NCBI GenBank assembly: GCA_023418095.1
Contig: JAEZDL010000033.1
Coordinates: forward strand, 1-7,252
Length of the DNA: 7,252 nucleotides
Direction of reading: 5' to 3'
DNA from: Bacteroidota bacterium
Lineage (GTDB): Bacteria > Bacteroidota > Bacteroidia > Flavobacteriales_F > PHOS-HE28
Positions 6,825-7,252 of the stretch are shown here, in pieces. The position numbers and the translations under genes were made by a program. The first letter of the stretch is position 1. Each line of letters starts with the position of its first letter. The notes beneath the pieces were generated by a model. It was not told the origin of the DNA and ran no database searches. It saw only the letters and a list, made by a program, of their open reading frames with translations.

Positions 6825-6854
6825 TTTGAGGATCGAAAAGATCGCTTACCTTTG
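6825..6854 (+). promoter_or_regulatory. rRNA promoter P3
   Basis: TTTG at 6825-6828, an 18-base spacer and TACCTTTG at 6847-6854. The box and surrounding bases copy P2, exactly 95 bases further on. The initial transcript carries GCCGCTTTCGAAAA, related to the other three promoters but without a strong stem, and a boxA-like GTTCTTTAGAGC begins 18 bases after the -7 box. Confidence 0.8.
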
Positions 6855-6872
6855 CAGCCGCTTTCGAAAAAC

Positions 6873-6884
6873 GTTCTTTAGAGC
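6873..6884 (+). promoter_or_regulatory. boxA-like element 2, after P3
   Basis: GTTCTTTAGAGC differs from element 1 only in its last four bases, and lies at the same distance (18 bases) from its promoter -7 box. The repeated placement after P1 and P3 supports it as a real element rather than chance. Confidence 0.45.
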
Positions 6885-6927
6885 AGACCATACTGGGAGG
6901 CGATCCGGGGGAAGGAGATACAAGAAA

Positions 6928-6943
6928 TGTGAAGTTTTTCACA
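6928..6943. promoter_or_regulatory. TGTGA-N6-TCACA palindrome next to P4
   Basis: TGTGA at 6928-6932 and TCACA at 6939-6943 with six bases between form the exact half-sites and spacing of CRP/FNR-family operators, extending to TGTGAA/TTCACA. Its centre is about 48 bases upstream of the expected P4 start and it ends five bases before the -33 TTG. In RNA from P1-P3 the same bases would form a six-pair hairpin with a GTTT loop, which is the competing explanation. Confidence 0.35.
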
Positions 6944-6948
6944 CACAC

Positions 6949-6979
6949 TTGTAGGAATGGAACCCGGGTAGTAATTTTG
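6949..6979 (+). promoter_or_regulatory. rRNA promoter P4, proximal
   Basis: TTG at 6949-6951, a 20-base spacer and TAATTTTG at 6972-6979, an exact -7 consensus. It is the promoter nearest to 16S, about 190 bases upstream of the mature end. A TGTGA-N6-TCACA palindrome ends five bases before its -33 box. The initial transcript has TCCC...GGGA (6983-6996) and an alternative, mutually exclusive GCGG...CCGC stem (6991-7004). Confidence 0.75.
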
Positions 6980-7044
6980 CCCTCCCTTTCGCGGGAACGT
7001 CCGCTGAGCAAGGGTTTGTTGAACGACCGAACATCGACCGGAAA

Positions 7045-7058
7045 CGGGCCTTGGCCCG
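7045..7058 (+). other. boxB-like hairpin before the proximal boxA
   Basis: CGGGCC (7045-7050) is complementary to GGCCCG (7053-7058), most realistically a five-pair CGGGC/GCCCG stem with a CTTG loop. Outer CGG (7039-7041) and CCG (7061-7063) can extend it across a small internal loop. It ends 10 bases before boxA. The order hairpin then boxA is that of the E. coli rrn antiterminator (boxB-boxA), so a similar role is inferred. Confidence 0.5.
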
Positions 7059-7068
7059 AACCGATACA

Positions 7069-7080
7069 GTTCTTTGACGT
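7069..7080 (+). promoter_or_regulatory. Proximal boxA of the 16S leader
   Basis: GTTCTTTGACGT, followed by ATTG, is the form of leader motif I recognise upstream of 16S genes in Bacteroidota, and it matches boxA of other bacteria, where NusB-NusE bind to make rRNA transcription resistant to Rho. All four promoters would transcribe it. It lies about 90 bases before the 16S end. Confidence 0.65.
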
Positions 7081-7152
7081 ATTGTCCATTTTGAGAACAG
7101 CAGGTGTCCTTGTGATCGGAAGATCAACATGAGAGACCTCGTCAACGGACCA

Positions 7153-7160
7153 GATCAAAC
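7153..7160 (+). other. Leader segment complementary to the 16S 5' end
   Basis: GATCAAAC here is the exact reverse complement of GTTTGATC at 7179-7186, bases 11-18 of 16S in E. coli numbering. Pairing would make an eight-pair stem with an 18-base loop holding the mature 5' end. It would compete with 16S helix 1 and the central pseudoknot strand until the leader is removed. The complementarity is seen directly; the role is inferred. Confidence 0.45.
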
Positions 7161-7168
7161 AAACATTT

Positions 7169-7252
<84 letters not shown>

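Larger units (their letters stand above)
6706..6870 (+). repeat. Tandem direct repeat carrying promoters P2 and P3
   Basis: Two diverged copies, about 6706-6775 and 6796-6870. Shared blocks in the same order are GAAAAG, then AGGATTT followed by TG or GG, then CTTACCTTTGC (TCCTTACC in copy one) and GCTTTCG. The AGGATTT and TACCTTTG blocks are offset by 95 bases, GCTTTCG by 94, so only small indels separate the copies. It looks like an old duplication of a promoter module. P1 and P4 share only the core boxes and the early transcript pattern. Confidence 0.65.
6555..7168 (+). other. rRNA operon leader (pre-16S 5' transcribed region)
   Basis: This stretch has no supportable protein gene. All four promoters point into it and the 16S gene follows directly, so it is the transcribed leader of the rRNA operon, of different length from each promoter. 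It contains boxA-like sites at 6572, 6873 and 7069, the hairpin block after P1, the TGTGAA...TTCACA palindrome (6928-6943), the boxB-like hairpin at 7045-7058, a TGATC-GGAA-GATCA hairpin with a GNRA loop (7113-7126), and an 8-base segment complementary to 16S (7153-7160). The pre-16S processing stem cannot be drawn because the other half is outside the window. Confidence 0.8.

Noticed and set aside
7069..7076. GTTCTTTG read as a fifth -7 promoter box
   Set aside because: It lacks the TA of TAnnTTTG, and fits boxA much better in position and sequence.
6751..7158. Open frames of about 60-135 codons in the rRNA leader, both strands
   Set aside because: They overlap several promoters, boxA elements and hairpins, and their translations resemble no known protein.

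Overview
The window looks like a chromosomal piece from a member of the Bacteroidota, probably Flavobacteriales-related, with GC in the high fifties by eye. Three things point there. The 16S 5' end (from about 7169) reads like a Bacteroidota 16S. Every convincing promoter has the Bacteroidota form, a -33 TTG/TTTG and a -7 TAnnTTTG. Most start codons lack a clear Shine-Dalgarno sequence and sit in A-rich contexts. No mobile element, CRISPR array, tRNA or phage gene is visible.

Layout: 1-100 is a short intergenic region, perhaps divergent, with a possible minus-strand gene start at 30 and a good minus-strand -7 box at 90-97. From 101 to 6506, six complete genes lie head to tail on the plus strand. 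They are aroB and aroA (shikimate pathway, overlapping by one base), fhs (formate-tetrahydrofolate ligase), otsB-type trehalose-6-phosphate phosphatase, mtgA-type peptidoglycan glycosyltransferase with its own promoter, and an SDR oxidoreductase. These are housekeeping or general metabolic functions with tight spacing (-1, 67, 35, 31 and 22 bases), suggesting one to three transcription units.

The 662 bases from 6507 to 7168 hold no gene. They form an elaborate rRNA operon leader: four consecutive promoters (P1-P4, -7 boxes at 6547, 6752, 6847 and 6972), two of them in a tandem repeat about 95 bp apart; three boxA-like elements; a boxB-like hairpin before the last boxA; a block of strong RNA hairpins after P1; and a TGTGA-N6-TCACA palindrome beside the P4 -33 box. 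The 16S gene then starts and runs off the end. No clear terminator separates the SDR gene from P1.

The protein-coding part holds no obviously new system. The most interesting signals are the rRNA leader architecture, an 8-base leader segment exactly complementary to the start of 16S, a possible leaderless mtgA transcript, and a strong excess of the palindrome GATC across the window (about 160 by hand count, several-fold above expectation).
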